Below are positions 19,996 to 30,734 of a DNA stretch of 64,000 nt, piece by piece. The stretch's first letter is position 1, and each line of letters begins with the position of its first letter. The notes below the pieces were generated by a model. The model was not told the origin of the DNA, searched no databases, and saw nothing but the letters and a program-made list of their open reading frames with translations. The translations under genes and the position numbers were made by a program. The DNA comes from Prochlorococcus sp. scB241_528O2 (GTDB lineage Bacteria > Cyanobacteriota > Cyanobacteriia > PCC-6307 > Cyanobiaceae). The stretch is from the NCBI GenBank assembly GCA_000634115.1, contig JFLJ01000108.1:1-64000 (forward strand), in the 5' to 3' direction.

Positions 19996-20229
19996 ATGGA
20001 AAATATTTTCAGTAATTCATTTGCCACCTTATTCGCCTATATCACGATCATTTCTGTCTATTTATTAGTTATTCCATTATTACTATTTTATTGGATGAAT
20101 AATAGATGGAATGTTATGGGTAAATTTGAGAGATTAGGAATTTACGGACTTGTATTTCTTTTTTTTCCAGGTTTGATTTTATTCTCTCCATTTCTAAATC
20201 TCAGATTAAAAGGAAGTGCTAAAGGGTAA
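19996..20229 (+). CDS. ndhL: NAD(P)H-quinone oxidoreductase subunit L
   Basis: 76 aa hydrophobic protein [48 protein letters not shown]; upstream of trpA as recalled for Prochlorococcus. Confidence 0.88.
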   Translation: MENIFSNSFATLFAYITIISVYLLVIPLLLFYWMNNRWNVMGKFERLGIYGLVFLFFPGLILFSPFLNLRLKGSAKG

Positions 20230-20233
20230 ATAA

Positions 20234-20554
20234 TTGACTAAAGGCAAAGTTTTACAAATAGGTATATTTTTTTCATTGATAGGTTTAATTAGTTATGAAT
20301 TATCACCGAAAATGGGTATCGATAATTTTACAGCCAGTACTATTTCAAGCCTTGTCTTAATCCTTATTGTTATTACTTGGGTAACAACCTATGTTTATAG
20401 AGTTTTAAATGGGAAAATGACGTTTATGGAACAAAGGAAGCGTTATAGAAAAAAATATGAAAAGGTTGTTAATGATAAGCTAGAAACAAAGTTCAATGCA
20501 TTGTCAAAGGAAGAACAAGAAAAACTAATGGAAGATTTAGAAAAAAATCTATAA
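20234..20554 (+). CDS. DUF3007-family membrane protein
   Basis: 106 aa, two predicted TM segments, follows ndhL. Confidence 0.75.
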   Translation: MTKGKVLQIGIFFSLIGLISYELSPKMGIDNFTASTISSLVLILIVITWVTTYVYRVLNGKMTFMEQRKRYRKKYEKVVNDKLETKFNALSKEEQEKLMEDLEKNL

Positions 20555-20583
20555 ATTTTCATACGAAAAATTTTTTAAAACTC

Positions 20584-21426
20584 ATGGAAGAAAACAAAAT
20601 GCAAATGACTCAAAATTATTCTTTTTCAAAGGTAGATGATAAGTTTTATGAGTTAAAAAATAATAAAAGATTAGCTTTGATGCCTTTCATAATGGCGGGT
20701 GATCCCAATATTGAAATAACATCTGAGATCTTATTAAAGTTACAAGAAAATGGAGCTGACCTTATTGAATTAGGAATCCCATATAGTGATCCTCTTGCAG
20801 ACGGACCTATTATTCAACTGTCTGCCTCTCGTGCCTTAAAGTCAGGTACTACCCCAAGAAAAGTAATTACACTTTTAGAGTCTTTAAAAGGCAAATTAAA
20901 CATCCCCATCATACTTTTTACTTACTTAAATCCTTTATTATGTTTTGGGTTTAAAAAATTTTGTGAGATGGCATCCAATTCAGGAGTTTCTGGATTAATA
21001 ATTCCTGATCTCCCTTTAGAGGAAGCTCATAAATTTTCTAAAGTAGTTAGTTCGCATTCTATGGATTTAATTTTATTAGTGGCTCCAACAACTCCTTTTG
21101 AGAGAATGCAAAAAATATCCCATCATACAAAAGGTTTTACTTATTTAGTAAGTGTTACAGGTGTCACTGGCGAGAGAAATAAAATGGAGAATAGAGTAGA
21201 AAATCTTATTGCTAAATTAAAAAAAATAAACACTAATCCAATTGCTGTTGGTTTCGGAATATCTACGCCTGAACATGTTAAAAAAGTTCGTGAATGGGGA
21301 GCAGATGGAGTAATTATTGGAAGTGCATTTGTAAAAAGAATTTCTAGTGCAGGTGAAAAAGATGTTGTTACTAAAGTTGGTAATTTTTGTAGAGATATGC
21401 GTTTAGCTGCCGATAAAAAAAAATAA
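20584..21426 (+). CDS. trpA: Tryptophan synthase alpha subunit
   Basis: LALMPFIMAGDPNIEIT, DLIELGIPYSDPLADGPIIQ, VGFGISTPEHVKKVREWGADGVIIGSAFV. Confidence 0.97.
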   Translation: MEENKMQMTQNYSFSKVDDKFYELKNNKRLALMPFIMAGDPNIEITSEILLKLQENGADLIELGIPYSDPLADGPIIQLSASRALKSGTTPRKVITLLESLKGKLNIPIILFTYLNPLLCFGFKKFCEMASNSGVSGLIIPDLPLEEAHKFSKVVSSHSMDLILLVAPTTPFERMQKISHHTKGFTYLVSVTGVTGERNKMENRVENLIAKLKKINTNPIAVGFGISTPEHVKKVREWGADGVIIGSAFVKRISSAGEKDVVTKVGNFCRDMRLAADKKK

Positions 21427-21518
21427 ATTTAAAAAGAAAATATTTATTAAAAAATTATTTAATTAAGGATTTAAAATTAAGTATTTAAATTTAACTATCT
21501 AATTTATTTTCGTTATCT

Positions 21519-21878
21519 TTAAGATTCTTTAGTAGGTAATAATCTTATTTGCTTTCTTCCAAGCTTAATTTCGAATTCATCACCTGCTTTTAAATCTAGA
21601 AGTGCTGTATATGCTTTTCCAATTAAAAGATTTCCGTTCCCTTGTACTGTAGCTATATAACTTAATTTTCTTCCACCTTTACCAATTCCTCCTGTTTCAT
21701 TATCACTGCTACTTTTATATCCTTGAGCTTCAGCAATTGCCTTATAGTATGCATTATAATTTTTCCTTTTTTTACCATTTTTAGATTTGGAAAAATATCC
21801 ACAAGCTAGAACTCTTTCTGATTCACTAACACCTTTAAGCTCTTTAATTTTTGCTATTAATTCACTTCCAGTGAGCAT
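21519..21878 (-). CDS. Cyanobacterial AbrB-family (cyAbrB) regulator
   Basis: MLTGSELIAKIKELKGVSESERVLACGYFSKSKNGKKR... C-terminal LLDLKAGDEFEIKLGRKQIRLL. Confidence 0.88.
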   Translation of the reverse strand: MLTGSELIAKIKELKGVSESERVLACGYFSKSKNGKKRKNYNAYYKAIAEAQGYKSSSDNETGGIGKGGRKLSYIATVQGNGNLLIGKAYTALLDLKAGDEFEIKLGRKQIRLLPTKES

Positions 21879-21975
21879 GATAAATAATAAATGCAGCTAT
21901 CTGAATAACATAGCAATTTGTGTGTAATATATGCAATTATTTAGTATATATTTATTCTATTAGTTATCTTTTAAA

Positions 21976-22245
21976 ATGGAAAAGTTTGTAGTGTTTGGCG
22001 AGTACTGTGAAGATGCAATAGTTAAAAGGGAACCATTTCGTGAACAACATCTTGATAGACTCAAAAAATTAAAAGATCGCGATATTTTAGTTACTTTAGG
22101 ACCGACAAAGTGTACCAAATATTTGTTTGGAATTTTTAATGCTAATGATGAAAATCAATTAAGAGATTTTATTGAGAAAGACATATATTGGGAAAAAGGT
22201 ATATGGATTAATTATGAAATTTATCCTTGGGTTCAGGTTTTTTAA
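21976..22245 (+). CDS. YciI-like family protein
   Basis: 89 aa FVVFGEYCEDAIVKREPFREQHLDRLKKLKDRDILVTLGP... Confidence 0.75.
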   Translation: MEKFVVFGEYCEDAIVKREPFREQHLDRLKKLKDRDILVTLGPTKCTKYLFGIFNANDENQLRDFIEKDIYWEKGIWINYEIYPWVQVF

Positions 22246-22382
22246 ATATTATTTATATCTAAATTTTATAAATTATTAAATATCAATTTCAAGTAAAATA
22301 CCTTGTAAAAGTATATAAATATTTTCTGGTTACTATTTAGATTATTGATTATGTTATGAAATTAATAAGAAATTGATGTATT

Positions 22383-22429
22383 AAAAGGTTAGTTTTTAGA
22401 GGGATATATTTTCTATAAAACCTTTTTTT
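22383..22429 (+). terminator. Terminator-like hairpin with T7 tract
   Basis: AAAAGGTT...TAAAACCTTTTTTT: outer 7-bp stem with a bulged inner extension, then T-run; ~140 nt downstream of the yciI-like stop. Confidence 0.5.
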
Positions 22430-22477
22430 AAATGAGAAGATTATGTCTATTTAAAATATATTTTTCTAAATTAATAT

Positions 22478-22798
22478 TTAATCAGAAGTATCTTGATTTA
22501 TCTGGCTTACTAATGAGTCAATATCTAATTGATTATATGGGAGTGTTTTTTTTGTGTCTGGATAATCATTTTTGATACTGGTTAACCAATTTTGTTCAAT
22601 CTTTATGAGATTCTTTGCAACGTTGAACATACCGCCTTTTTTATACAATTCCTTCATTTTTAGAGTAATCTCAGAGGTTCTACTCGATTTAATATTTAAT
22701 TCATATGCCAAATCTTTTTGATTAAATCCATGGGATTTCAACCAATCCTTAATGAAGGAGATTAATTCTTTTTCTTCCTGTTGAGATAATTTACTCAT
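22478..22798 (-). CDS. Small HTH (XRE-like) domain protein
   Basis: LKSHGFNQKDLAYELNIKSSRTSEITLKMKELYKKGG resembles a helix-turn-helix. Confidence 0.55.
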   Translation of the reverse strand: MSKLSQQEEKELISFIKDWLKSHGFNQKDLAYELNIKSSRTSEITLKMKELYKKGGMFNVAKNLIKIEQNWLTSIKNDYPDTKKTLPYNQLDIDSLVSQINQDTSD

Positions 22799-23173
22799 TT
22801 AAAAAAAAGGAAATAACTTATTAAGCTTGTTTTCTGCTCTTGCTCTTATTGAAGGAGTCATATATTTACTCCATATACTAAGCACTGCTGTAAGGGCTAC
22901 AAAATCATCACTAAAGCCAACTAATGGCATAAAGTCAGGGAAAAGGTCAAATGGCATAATTAGATAAGCTAGCGCAGTCATTAAGGAAACTCTTACTTGT
23001 GCTGGAGTATAAGGATCTATAGACATCTCCAAGACTTCTAATGCAGGCTTGGCAATTGTTCTTCCCGCTTTAATAAGAATCTTGATAATGATATTCTCAT
23101 CAAATGTTGAACTTTCTAAAACTTCAGCTTCATAAATTTTCTCTTGGTTATTGTGATTCTCTCCAATACTCAT
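22799..23173 (-). CDS. YkvA/DUF1232-family membrane protein
   Basis: DPYTPAQVRVSLMTALAYLIMPFDLFPDFMPLVGFSDDFVALTAVL. Confidence 0.85.
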   Translation of the reverse strand: MSIGENHNNQEKIYEAEVLESSTFDENIIIKILIKAGRTIAKPALEVLEMSIDPYTPAQVRVSLMTALAYLIMPFDLFPDFMPLVGFSDDFVALTAVLSIWSKYMTPSIRARAENKLNKLFPFF

Positions 23174-23206
23174 AAATAAAATTTTAAATGTTTTGACGGG
23201 TAATTT

Positions 23207-24130
23207 TTAGCTAATACTATCAACCAATCCATTTTGTATCCCAGCTTTTCTTAGTTTTCTTAGTGCACGTTGAACTACTTGTCTGCAATATTCTCTGCTA
23301 CAACTCATGTGTCTTGCTACTTCAGCTAAAGTTCTCCATTCATTTGAACCGTCTAAACCAAATCTAAGGCTTACTATCTTTCTTTCTTTTTCAGTTAAAT
23401 TGGCTTTATCCAATAATTTCCAAGCAGAGGAAGTTCTTTCGGCTAATTCCGCTAACTCCATTGGTGGAGTTTGATCACTTGGAAGAATGTCAACTAACTC
23501 GGAGGGATCTGATTTTGATTTAACAGTTCCTTGAAGACTAACGGTAATACTTCTCAATTCACAAGAGAGGAGTTCCTCAATTTCTTCCTTGGGGACTTTC
23601 ATTTCTTCAGCCAGATCATTACTAGTAGGTGTAATACCTTTAATTTGCATAAGCTTTGATTTTGCTGATCTTAACTTTGTAAGTTTTTCATTGATATTTA
23701 CTGGTATCCTAATCGTTCTACTTTGAGTTGATAATGCTCTATTTAATCCTTGCCTAATCCACCAATAAGCATAGGTGGAAAATCTGTGCCCCCTAGAGGG
23801 ATCATATTTTTCTACAGCCCTTGTTAGGCCTAGAGTACCCTCTTGAATCAGGTCTAACAATTCTAGTCCTTTACCTTGATACCTCTTGGCAAGATTCACA
23901 ACTAATCTTAGGTTGGCTGTTATCATCTCATTTTTGGCTTTTTCACCAATTTTGATCTTCTTTCTTTCAGCTTCGGAATATTCACAAGCGGGACCTTTGC
24001 CACCTGCCTCTTGGCATCTATTAACAAGCACAACCATCTCTTGGACTTTTCTGCCCATAGTGAGTTCTCTTTCGGGAGTCAAGAGTTGATGACGCCCTAT
24101 TTCAACAAGAAAATCGCTTAATGAACTCAC
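23207..24130 (-). CDS. RNA polymerase sigma-70 family factor (cyanobacterial group 2 type)
   Basis: ANLRLVVNLAKRYQGKGLELLDLIQEGTLGLTRAVEKYDPSRGHRFSTYAYWWIRQGL; C-terminal region 4 HTH. Confidence 0.95.
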   Translation of the reverse strand: MSSLSDFLVEIGRHQLLTPERELTMGRKVQEMVVLVNRCQEAGGKGPACEYSEAERKKIKIGEKAKNEMITANLRLVVNLAKRYQGKGLELLDLIQEGTLGLTRAVEKYDPSRGHRFSTYAYWWIRQGLNRALSTQSRTIRIPVNINEKLTKLRSAKSKLMQIKGITPTSNDLAEEMKVPKEEIEELLSCELRSITVSLQGTVKSKSDPSELVDILPSDQTPPMELAELAERTSSAWKLLDKANLTEKERKIVSLRFGLDGSNEWRTLAEVARHMSCSREYCRQVVQRALRKLRKAGIQNGLVDSIS

Positions 24131-24151
24131 GATTTACCTCTTAATAGATAT

Positions 24152-24170
24152 ATTTAACTTATAGTTAAAT
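24152..24170. promoter_or_regulatory. Inverted repeat upstream of sigma factor gene
   Basis: ATTTAACT-tat-AGTTAAAT, perfect 8-bp arms, ~22 nt upstream of the start codon. Confidence 0.35.
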
Positions 24171-24286
24171 CATTAATAAGCCATACATGTAATAATTAAT
24201 TAATAATTTATTAATAATTATTGCCTAATTTTATATAATTTTTACTTAAATTTTTGAATTAAATAATTTTAAATTCTGAATTTTTG

Positions 24287-24949
24287 TTATTTGATTTTTT
24301 TTCTTGATTCTAGAACAGCAAGAACATCTCTCCACTCAACACCTTGGTACATAAGGGCTACTTGCAGATGATAAATTAAATCAGCAGCTTCATTTGAGAT
24401 TGAATTTTTGTCATTATCCTTGCAAGCCATAATAAATTCAGCGGACTCCTCTCCTATTTTTTTTAAAATAGTATTACTACCTTTAGTTAATAAATGATTT
24501 GTGTAGCTTTTCTCTGAAGGATTTATTGATCTTTCGTTAATGGTATTGAATAACTCAGAGCAAATATTTGAGAAGGGAGTAGTTTTTTTCTCTTTTTTAT
24601 TGTTTTGATTAGTTTGGATTTCGTTGAAGAAACAACTTTTTTCACCAGTGTGACAAGCACCTGAACCATTTTGTTCAATCAAAAGTATTATTGCATCATT
24701 ATCACAATCGAATCTTATCTCCTTAAGTAGTTGGGTACTTCCACTTGTAGCACCCTTTCTCCAAATTTCGGATCTTGATCTACTCCAGTAATGAACGTTT
24801 TTGGTCTCAAGAGTTTTTGTCAACGATTCTCTATTCATCCAAGCAAGCATAAGAATTGATCCATCTAGCCAATCTTGTGCTATCGCAGGGATTAATCCAT
24901 AATTGTCAAAGCATAGATCTTCTATCGAAAAATTTGTTGAATAAGTCAT
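24287..24949 (-). CDS. hisI: Bifunctional phosphoribosyl-AMP cyclohydrolase / phosphoribosyl-ATP pyrophosphatase
   Basis: MLAWMNRESLTKTLETKNVHYWSRSRSEIWRKGATSGSTQ; C-terminal KIGEESAEFIMACKDND. Confidence 0.95.
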   Translation of the reverse strand: MTYSTNFSIEDLCFDNYGLIPAIAQDWLDGSILMLAWMNRESLTKTLETKNVHYWSRSRSEIWRKGATSGSTQLLKEIRFDCDNDAIILLIEQNGSGACHTGEKSCFFNEIQTNQNNKKEKKTTPFSNICSELFNTINERSINPSEKSYTNHLLTKGSNTILKKIGEESAEFIMACKDNDKNSISNEAADLIYHLQVALMYQGVEWRDVLAVLESRKKIK

Positions 24950-25008
24950 TATGATCTGTATGTTAAATCCTACTAATATGTTTTATTAGGAATTATCCTA
25001 ACAGTTAA

Positions 25009-25482
25009 TTGATGTATATTAATTCTTTGAAATTTACATGCAGTAAAAGTTATGAGGATTTCCCCTGTTCTCATAGGCAATGGCGTCATGAAGGCCACTG
25101 CAGATTTGTTCATGGATATTCAAGATCATTTACCTTTTGGTTCACTGCAAAAAAACTAGACCTAAATGGTTTTGTCGTTGATTTTTCAGGTCTCAAGCCT
25201 CTTGAAAATAGACTAAAGGAGCAATTTGATCATACTTTTTTGATAAATAAAGACGATCCCTTATTGAATTATTGGGAACAATTGCATAATTTAGATGCTT
25301 TAGATTTAAGAATTATGGATAATGTGGGAATGGAGTTCACTTCTGAATTAATTTGGATATGGGCTAATGAATACTTGCAGGATAAGGATAAGGGAAGAAC
25401 ATGTTGTTGGAAAACAGAATCAAAAGAAAATAAATCTAATAAAGCAAGTTTTGAGAAAATCCCTGATTGGTTTGAATCTTAG
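25009..25482 (+). CDS. 6-pyruvoyl-tetrahydropterin synthase/QueD-like protein
   Basis: GHCRFVHGYSRSFTFWFTAKKLDLNGFVVDFSGLKPLENRLKEQFDHTFL; C-terminal extension. Confidence 0.8.
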   Translation: MMYINSLKFTCSKSYEDFPCSHRQWRHEGHCRFVHGYSRSFTFWFTAKKLDLNGFVVDFSGLKPLENRLKEQFDHTFLINKDDPLLNYWEQLHNLDALDLRIMDNVGMEFTSELIWIWANEYLQDKDKGRTCCWKTESKENKSNKASFEKIPDWFES

Positions 25483-25523
25483 ATTAGAATTTCAAGTTAT
25501 ATTAAATTCTTTAATTTAGATTT

Positions 25524-28109
25524 TTAATCAACAATAATTTCTCCATTAACCAGATAAATATTAACTTCGTCTTTAGTGAGGTAATTATTATTCAATATAT
25601 TGTTTGAAATTTTTGTCTCAATTTGTTTTTGAATAATTCTTTTTAAAGGCCTTGCACCAAAGACATAATCGAAACTATCTTGAACCAGTTGGTTAATTAC
25701 CTCATCAGTGATTTTAAATTTTAAGTTTTTTTTGTTAAGTCTTTTTTCTAAATTTTGAAGCTGGATTTTTGCAATTTCTTTTATATCATTTAATTCTAAA
25801 TTATTAAAAATCACTATTTCATCAAGTCGATTTAAAAACTCAGGCTTGAAAAATTTTTTAAGTTCAGAATCTACAACTTTTTTAATTTCATTTGTATCTT
25901 CTTGTCTAACTGATAAATCATTTATTGATTGACTTCCTAAATTGCTTGTGAGAACAATGATTGAATTTTTGAAATTTATTGTACGACCTTGACCATCGGT
26001 AATAATTCCATCATCAAGAACCTGTAAAAGAATATCTAAGATATCTTTGTGAGCCTTCTCTATTTCATCTAGAAGTATCAATGAATAAGGATTTTTCCTT
26101 ACAGCTTCAGTTAATTGACCGCCCGATTCGAAACCTAAGTATCCAGGCGGAGCACCTATGATTTTGCTGACCGAATGCTTTTCCATATATTCAGACATAT
26201 CCAGTCTTGTAATTGAAGTATTTGAATCGAATATGATTTTTGCTGTTACTTTACTTAGTTCTGTTTTCCCAACACCTGTCGGACCTAAAAAGAGGAAACT
26301 GGCTAATGGCTTGCTTGGGTCATTTAGACCAGTCCTGGATCTCTTAATAGAATCCGCAACTGCCTTAATCGCACTATCCTGACCAATAATTTTTTCTTTA
26401 AGGACCGACTCGAGGCTTAAAAGCTTATCTTTTTCTGACTGATTTAAGTTCTGTACAGGAATAGAAGTCCACTTAGAAACAACTTCTGCAATATCATCAA
26501 AAGTTACCTCTTGCCTTAAAAGATTAGTCTCTCCTTTTTTGTGAGAATGAACTAGGAAATTACTTTTTTCTTTCAATTTTTTTTGTAAAGAATTTAAAGT
26601 TCCAAATTCCAGTTCTGCGGCTTTGTTCAGGTCAAAACTCCTTTTTGCTTGATCTATTTGTAATTGAATAGATTCAATTTCTTCTTTTATTGTGGTAATC
26701 TCATCAATTTCATCTTTTTCTTTTTTCCATTGAGCGCTTAATTCTGCCTGCATATCTTTAAGAGATATAAGTTCATCATTAATTTTTTTTAATCTTTCTA
26801 TAGAAAAATCATCATTTTCTCTTTTTAAAGATAATTTTTCCATCTCAAATTGTAGAACTTTTCGATCAATCTCATCAATTTCTTCAGGTTTTGAAGTTAT
26901 GACCATATTTAATCTTGAGGCCGCTTCATCGATTAGATCGATTGCTTTGTCAGGAAGAAATCTATCATTAATATATCTTTCGCTAAGCGTAGCAGCTGCA
27001 ACCAAAGCATTATCAGAAATTCTTACACTATGATGAACTTCGTATCTTTCTCTCAATCCTCTTAATATTGAGACGGTATCATCTATTGAAGGAGCATCAA
27101 TTTTTATTTTCTGAAATCTTCTTTCTAGAGCAGGATCTTTTTCTATATTTTGTTTGTGTTCATTAATGGTTGTAGCACCAATACATCGAAGCTCTCCTCT
27201 TGCAAGCATAGGTTTTAATAGGTTACTTGCATCTAAAGAACCTCCGCTGGCTCCTGCACCAACAACTGTATGAATTTCATCAATAAAAAGAATTATCTTA
27301 CCGTCTGATTCTTTGACTTTCTTTAGGACATTTTTTATTCTTTCTTCAAATTCTCCACGATATTTTGCTCCAGCCAAAAGCGAACCCATATCTAATGAAA
27401 TTAGCTGCCTATTTTGTAGTGAAGAAGGTACATCGCTATTTATAATTCTTTGAGCCAACCCTTCCACTATGGCTGTTTTCCCAACACCAGGTTCTCCAAT
27501 TAGAACAGGATTGTTTTTTGTCCTTCTACTTAATATTTGAATTGTTCTTCTAATTTCTTCATCTCTACCTATCACAGGGTCTAAAATCCCATCCCTTGCT
27601 GATTGGGTTAGATCAATACCATATTTATCCAAAGACTCATTAGAAGTATCAAATTCGTTTTTTACTGCTGGATCTGACTTCATTTTCTTTATAGTTTCAA
27701 GAAATTCTGGAAAACCTTGTTGATTTAAAATTTGAAATCCATATTTATTATCATAAGTGAAACCGTAAACTAAGTGTTCTGTTGATATCACTACATCATC
27801 TAAAGTATTTTTAATATCATTTGCTTTTAAAAATATTTTATGTAGAGTATCACCAATATATAAATTATCTTGTTTTTCTTTCATTTTCGCCTTCGAGTTT
27901 AATGAAGACATTATCTCTTTCTCTATACCTTTAATATTTACATTATTTTTTTCTAAGATCTTTTTTGTAAAATTGTCTTGTTTTATAAGAGCTAATAATA
28001 AATTATCAGAGTCTACATTTTGTTGGTGATTTTTATAAGCAATTTCTTTGGCAAAAATAAAACAGTCCCAAGCAGAATTTGAAAATTCGCTTGGGACTAT
28101 TTTCATCAA
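25524..28109 (-). CDS. clpB: ClpB-type AAA+ disaggregase paralogue
   Basis: Two Walker A motifs ([18 protein letters not shown]); [29 protein letters not shown]. Confidence 0.93.
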   Translation of the reverse strand: MMKIVPSEFSNSAWDCFIFAKEIAYKNHQQNVDSDNLLLALIKQDNFTKKILEKNNVNIKGIEKEIMSSLNSKAKMKEKQDNLYIGDTLHKIFLKANDIKNTLDDVVISTEHLVYGFTYDNKYGFQILNQQGFPEFLETIKKMKSDPAVKNEFDTSNESLDKYGIDLTQSARDGILDPVIGRDEEIRRTIQILSRRTKNNPVLIGEPGVGKTAIVEGLAQRIINSDVPSSLQNRQLISLDMGSLLAGAKYRGEFEERIKNVLKKVKESDGKIILFIDEIHTVVGAGASGGSLDASNLLKPMLARGELRCIGATTINEHKQNIEKDPALERRFQKIKIDAPSIDDTVSILRGLRERYEVHHSVRISDNALVAAATLSERYINDRFLPDKAIDLIDEAASRLNMVITSKPEEIDEIDRKVLQFEMEKLSLKRENDDFSIERLKKINDELISLKDMQAELSAQWKKEKDEIDEITTIKEEIESIQLQIDQAKRSFDLNKAAELEFGTLNSLQKKLKEKSNFLVHSHKKGETNLLRQEVTFDDIAEVVSKWTSIPVQNLNQSEKDKLLSLESVLKEKIIGQDSAIKAVADSIKRSRTGLNDPSKPLASFLFLGPTGVGKTELSKVTAKIIFDSNTSITRLDMSEYMEKHSVSKIIGAPPGYLGFESGGQLTEAVRKNPYSLILLDEIEKAHKDILDILLQVLDDGIITDGQGRTINFKNSIIVLTSNLGSQSINDLSVRQEDTNEIKKVVDSELKKFFKPEFLNRLDEIVIFNNLELNDIKEIAKIQLQNLEKRLNKKNLKFKITDEVINQLVQDSFDYVFGARPLKRIIQKQIETKISNNILNNNYLTKDEVNIYLVNGEIIVD

Positions 28110-28172
28110 TCAAATTTTACGTATGACTTTAATAAGTAAGTGTTAAGTAAAAAAATATTTATCTATTAGAGT

Positions 28173-28523
28173 TTATTCAACAATAACTTTACCTACCATT
28201 CCAGCACCTCTGTGTGGCTCGCAATAGTATTCATAAGTTCCTGCTGTATTAAATGTTTCTTGCCAAGACTCTCCTGGTGCAAAAGCTAGGTCGGGATGAC
28301 TTAATTCCTCATGACCGTCAAAAACAGCATTATGAGGGGCTAGTTTATTATTGACGAATTTAACTGAATCACCAGCACTAATGGTTACTGTACTTGGTTC
28401 AAATGCAAGCATTCCAGCATCTGTACCAAGTTTAACTTCAACAGTCTTAGCTGACACTGATGAAATACCTAGACCTAGAGTTAAAACTATTGCGAATAAC
28501 CCTGCAAAAATTGAACGTAACAT
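28173..28523 (-). CDS. petE: Plastocyanin
   Basis: 116 aa; signal peptide; [11 protein letters not shown] and [19 protein letters not shown] copper-binding motif. Confidence 0.97.
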   Translation of the reverse strand: MLRSIFAGLFAIVLTLGLGISSVSAKTVEVKLGTDAGMLAFEPSTVTISAGDSVKFVNNKLAPHNAVFDGHEELSHPDLAFAPGESWQETFNTAGTYEYYCEPHRGAGMVGKVIVE

Positions 28524-28582
28524 AATTAAAATTTGCTCATATATATATATTACAAGGCTTTGGGAACTTAACTGCGAGAGTT

Positions 28583-29566
28583 TTAATTGTTATTACAGCT
28601 TGGTAACTTTGATAACCTTAAGATATCAGTCAATGACTTGGCATGACTTTTAAGATTGAAAGTCTCAGGATTAGTGATGGGGACATGATTAAAGTCATAT
28701 TTTTTGATACTGAAGCTATCCCATGGGGTAGTTTTGATGGGAAGAATTCTTAATAATATTTTTAGAATATTTTTTGTAAGGGGTATCGCAAAATATCTCT
28801 TCATATTTTTTCTTTTTAAAAGTGTAATTATGGCCTCGTCAATTGAAATGAATTTCTGACCGAGCACAAATTTTCTAAAACCTTTGTATTGCTCTTCTTT
28901 ATGATTTTTAATTAGAAAACCACAAATTTGAGCAATATCATATGCATGTATAAAATGAAATTTAGAATCAAGTTTTAAAAATCTTGCTAACCAAAGCCAT
29001 TTCTCAATTTCTTTCAATCCACTAGTTAAATAACTCACAGGATATTTACTTTTTTTGCCAAGATTTCCTCCAAAAACCAAGGTAGGGAAAACAGCGAATG
29101 TTTTTTCAGCAAATGAGCTTTCTCTAAGTCTCTGGAAACATTCGTATTTTGTTTGTATATATTCTGTTCCATAAACTAATGACTCCCTCATTAATTCTGT
29201 TTTTTTATTAAGAATGCTAGCTGTTGAAAAATAAATAATCTTTTCTAACTTTTTAATATCAAGCATTTCAAGTAGTTCTTCAAAACCTTTAATATTTACT
29301 TCATAGGCTCTTCTTGGATCTCCCCAAGCAGTAGCAGTATGTATTAGGTAATTAATTTGACTAATTTCCTTTTTGTATTTATTTGATTCTCTGATATCGC
29401 ATACTATTAAATTGACTTTTTTATTTTCTTGAATACTAATTGGTAACTTACTTTTATCTCTTACCATTAGATAAAGCTTTAAGTTTGTGTTTTTCAAAAA
29501 CCAATCAACTAAATATTGGCCCACACATCCATTTGCACCTGTTATTAATAAGTTTTTATATCCCAA
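28583..29566 (-). CDS. NAD-dependent epimerase/dehydratase (SDR)
   Basis: [19 protein letters not shown] Rossmann motif; [14 protein letters not shown]. Confidence 0.88.
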   Translation of the reverse strand: MGYKNLLITGANGCVGQYLVDWFLKNTNLKLYLMVRDKSKLPISIQENKKVNLIVCDIRESNKYKKEISQINYLIHTATAWGDPRRAYEVNIKGFEELLEMLDIKKLEKIIYFSTASILNKKTELMRESLVYGTEYIQTKYECFQRLRESSFAEKTFAVFPTLVFGGNLGKKSKYPVSYLTSGLKEIEKWLWLARFLKLDSKFHFIHAYDIAQICGFLIKNHKEEQYKGFRKFVLGQKFISIDEAIITLLKRKNMKRYFAIPLTKNILKILLRILPIKTTPWDSFSIKKYDFNHVPITNPETFNLKSHAKSLTDILRLSKLPSCNNN

Positions 29567-29574
29567 TATTTTAA

Positions 29575-30615
29575 CTAGTAAGTGAGTTGTTTCCCATGTT
29601 CAAAAAATGTTTGAGCATTTTCTTCTGGAGTACCAGGTAAAATCCCATGACCTAAATTAAGAATATATTTCCTGTCTTTAATTTTATTAAAAGTATTATC
29701 TATCCTTTCTTTTATTGCCTCTTTGTTTCCGAATAAAATGCCAGGGTCAACATTACCCTGAATTCCTATCCCACTAGGGATTCTTTTACAAGCCTCTTCA
29801 ATATCTACAGTCCAGTCTAATGAAATTATATCTACGCCAGTTTTTGCCATTCTTTCTATTACACCAGCACTTCCTGAAATGTATAGAATAACAGGTGTTT
29901 CAGGGTAATCCTCTTTTACAATGTCAACAACTTTTTTTTGATAAGGACCAGCAAAGATATCATAATCTTGTGGGCTTAGTTGACCTGCCCATGAATCAAA
30001 AATTTGTACTACTTGCGCTCCAGATTTTATTTGATATTTAAGATATTTACCAATAGATTTTGCAAAATGATCAAGAAGTTTGTGAAGTAATTCTGGCTCT
30101 TTAAAAGCCATTGATTTTATTAAAGAATAATTCTTACTGCTTTTACCTTCAACTACATATGCAGCAAGGGTCCAAGGGGCGCCAACAAACCCTAAAACTG
30201 TTGCTTCATTATTCACATCTTTTTTTAGTGAAGAAAGAACTTGCCCAACGAAGCTTAAACTCTCACTTGGATTTAATTCTTTTAAATTTTCTATCTGGCT
30301 AAGAGTTCTTATTGGTGCCTCAATTATTGGACCTTTACTTTCTATTATTTCAAAATTTATGCCCATCCCTGGAAGCGGTGTGAGAATATCTGAAAAAAGG
30401 ATCACACCATCTGGTTTGAAAGCATGAAAAGGTTGCATTGATATCTCATACGAAAGTTCAGGATTTTCAGATCTCTCTCTAAAGCTAGGGTAACGCTCCC
30501 TTAAATCTCTATAGATTTTCATATACCTTCCTGCTTGCCTCATCATCCATACTGGAGGCCTATTAACTGTTTTACCTAATGCGGCAGAAAGTAGTAGTGG
30601 TAAATTTTCACCCAT
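29575..30615 (-). CDS. hemE: Uroporphyrinogen decarboxylase
   Basis: [44 protein letters not shown]. Confidence 0.97.
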   Translation of the reverse strand: MGENLPLLLSAALGKTVNRPPVWMMRQAGRYMKIYRDLRERYPSFRERSENPELSYEISMQPFHAFKPDGVILFSDILTPLPGMGINFEIIESKGPIIEAPIRTLSQIENLKELNPSESLSFVGQVLSSLKKDVNNEATVLGFVGAPWTLAAYVVEGKSSKNYSLIKSMAFKEPELLHKLLDHFAKSIGKYLKYQIKSGAQVVQIFDSWAGQLSPQDYDIFAGPYQKKVVDIVKEDYPETPVILYISGSAGVIERMAKTGVDIISLDWTVDIEEACKRIPSGIGIQGNVDPGILFGNKEAIKERIDNTFNKIKDRKYILNLGHGILPGTPEENAQTFFEHGKQLTY

Positions 30616-30734
30616 TTTTCAATTCGATATGTTAAAAAAAAATTTAAAATTCCAACTTAAAAATCTTACAATGCAAAGCATATCAAAAGCGTTATATGAA
30701 CATTTATATGAAGCACTAAGTTAAATGAGTCTTC

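Noticed and set aside
26158-26382. 74-aa ORF antisense to the clpB-like gene
   Set aside because: Lies opposite the conserved AAA+ domain; shadow ORF.
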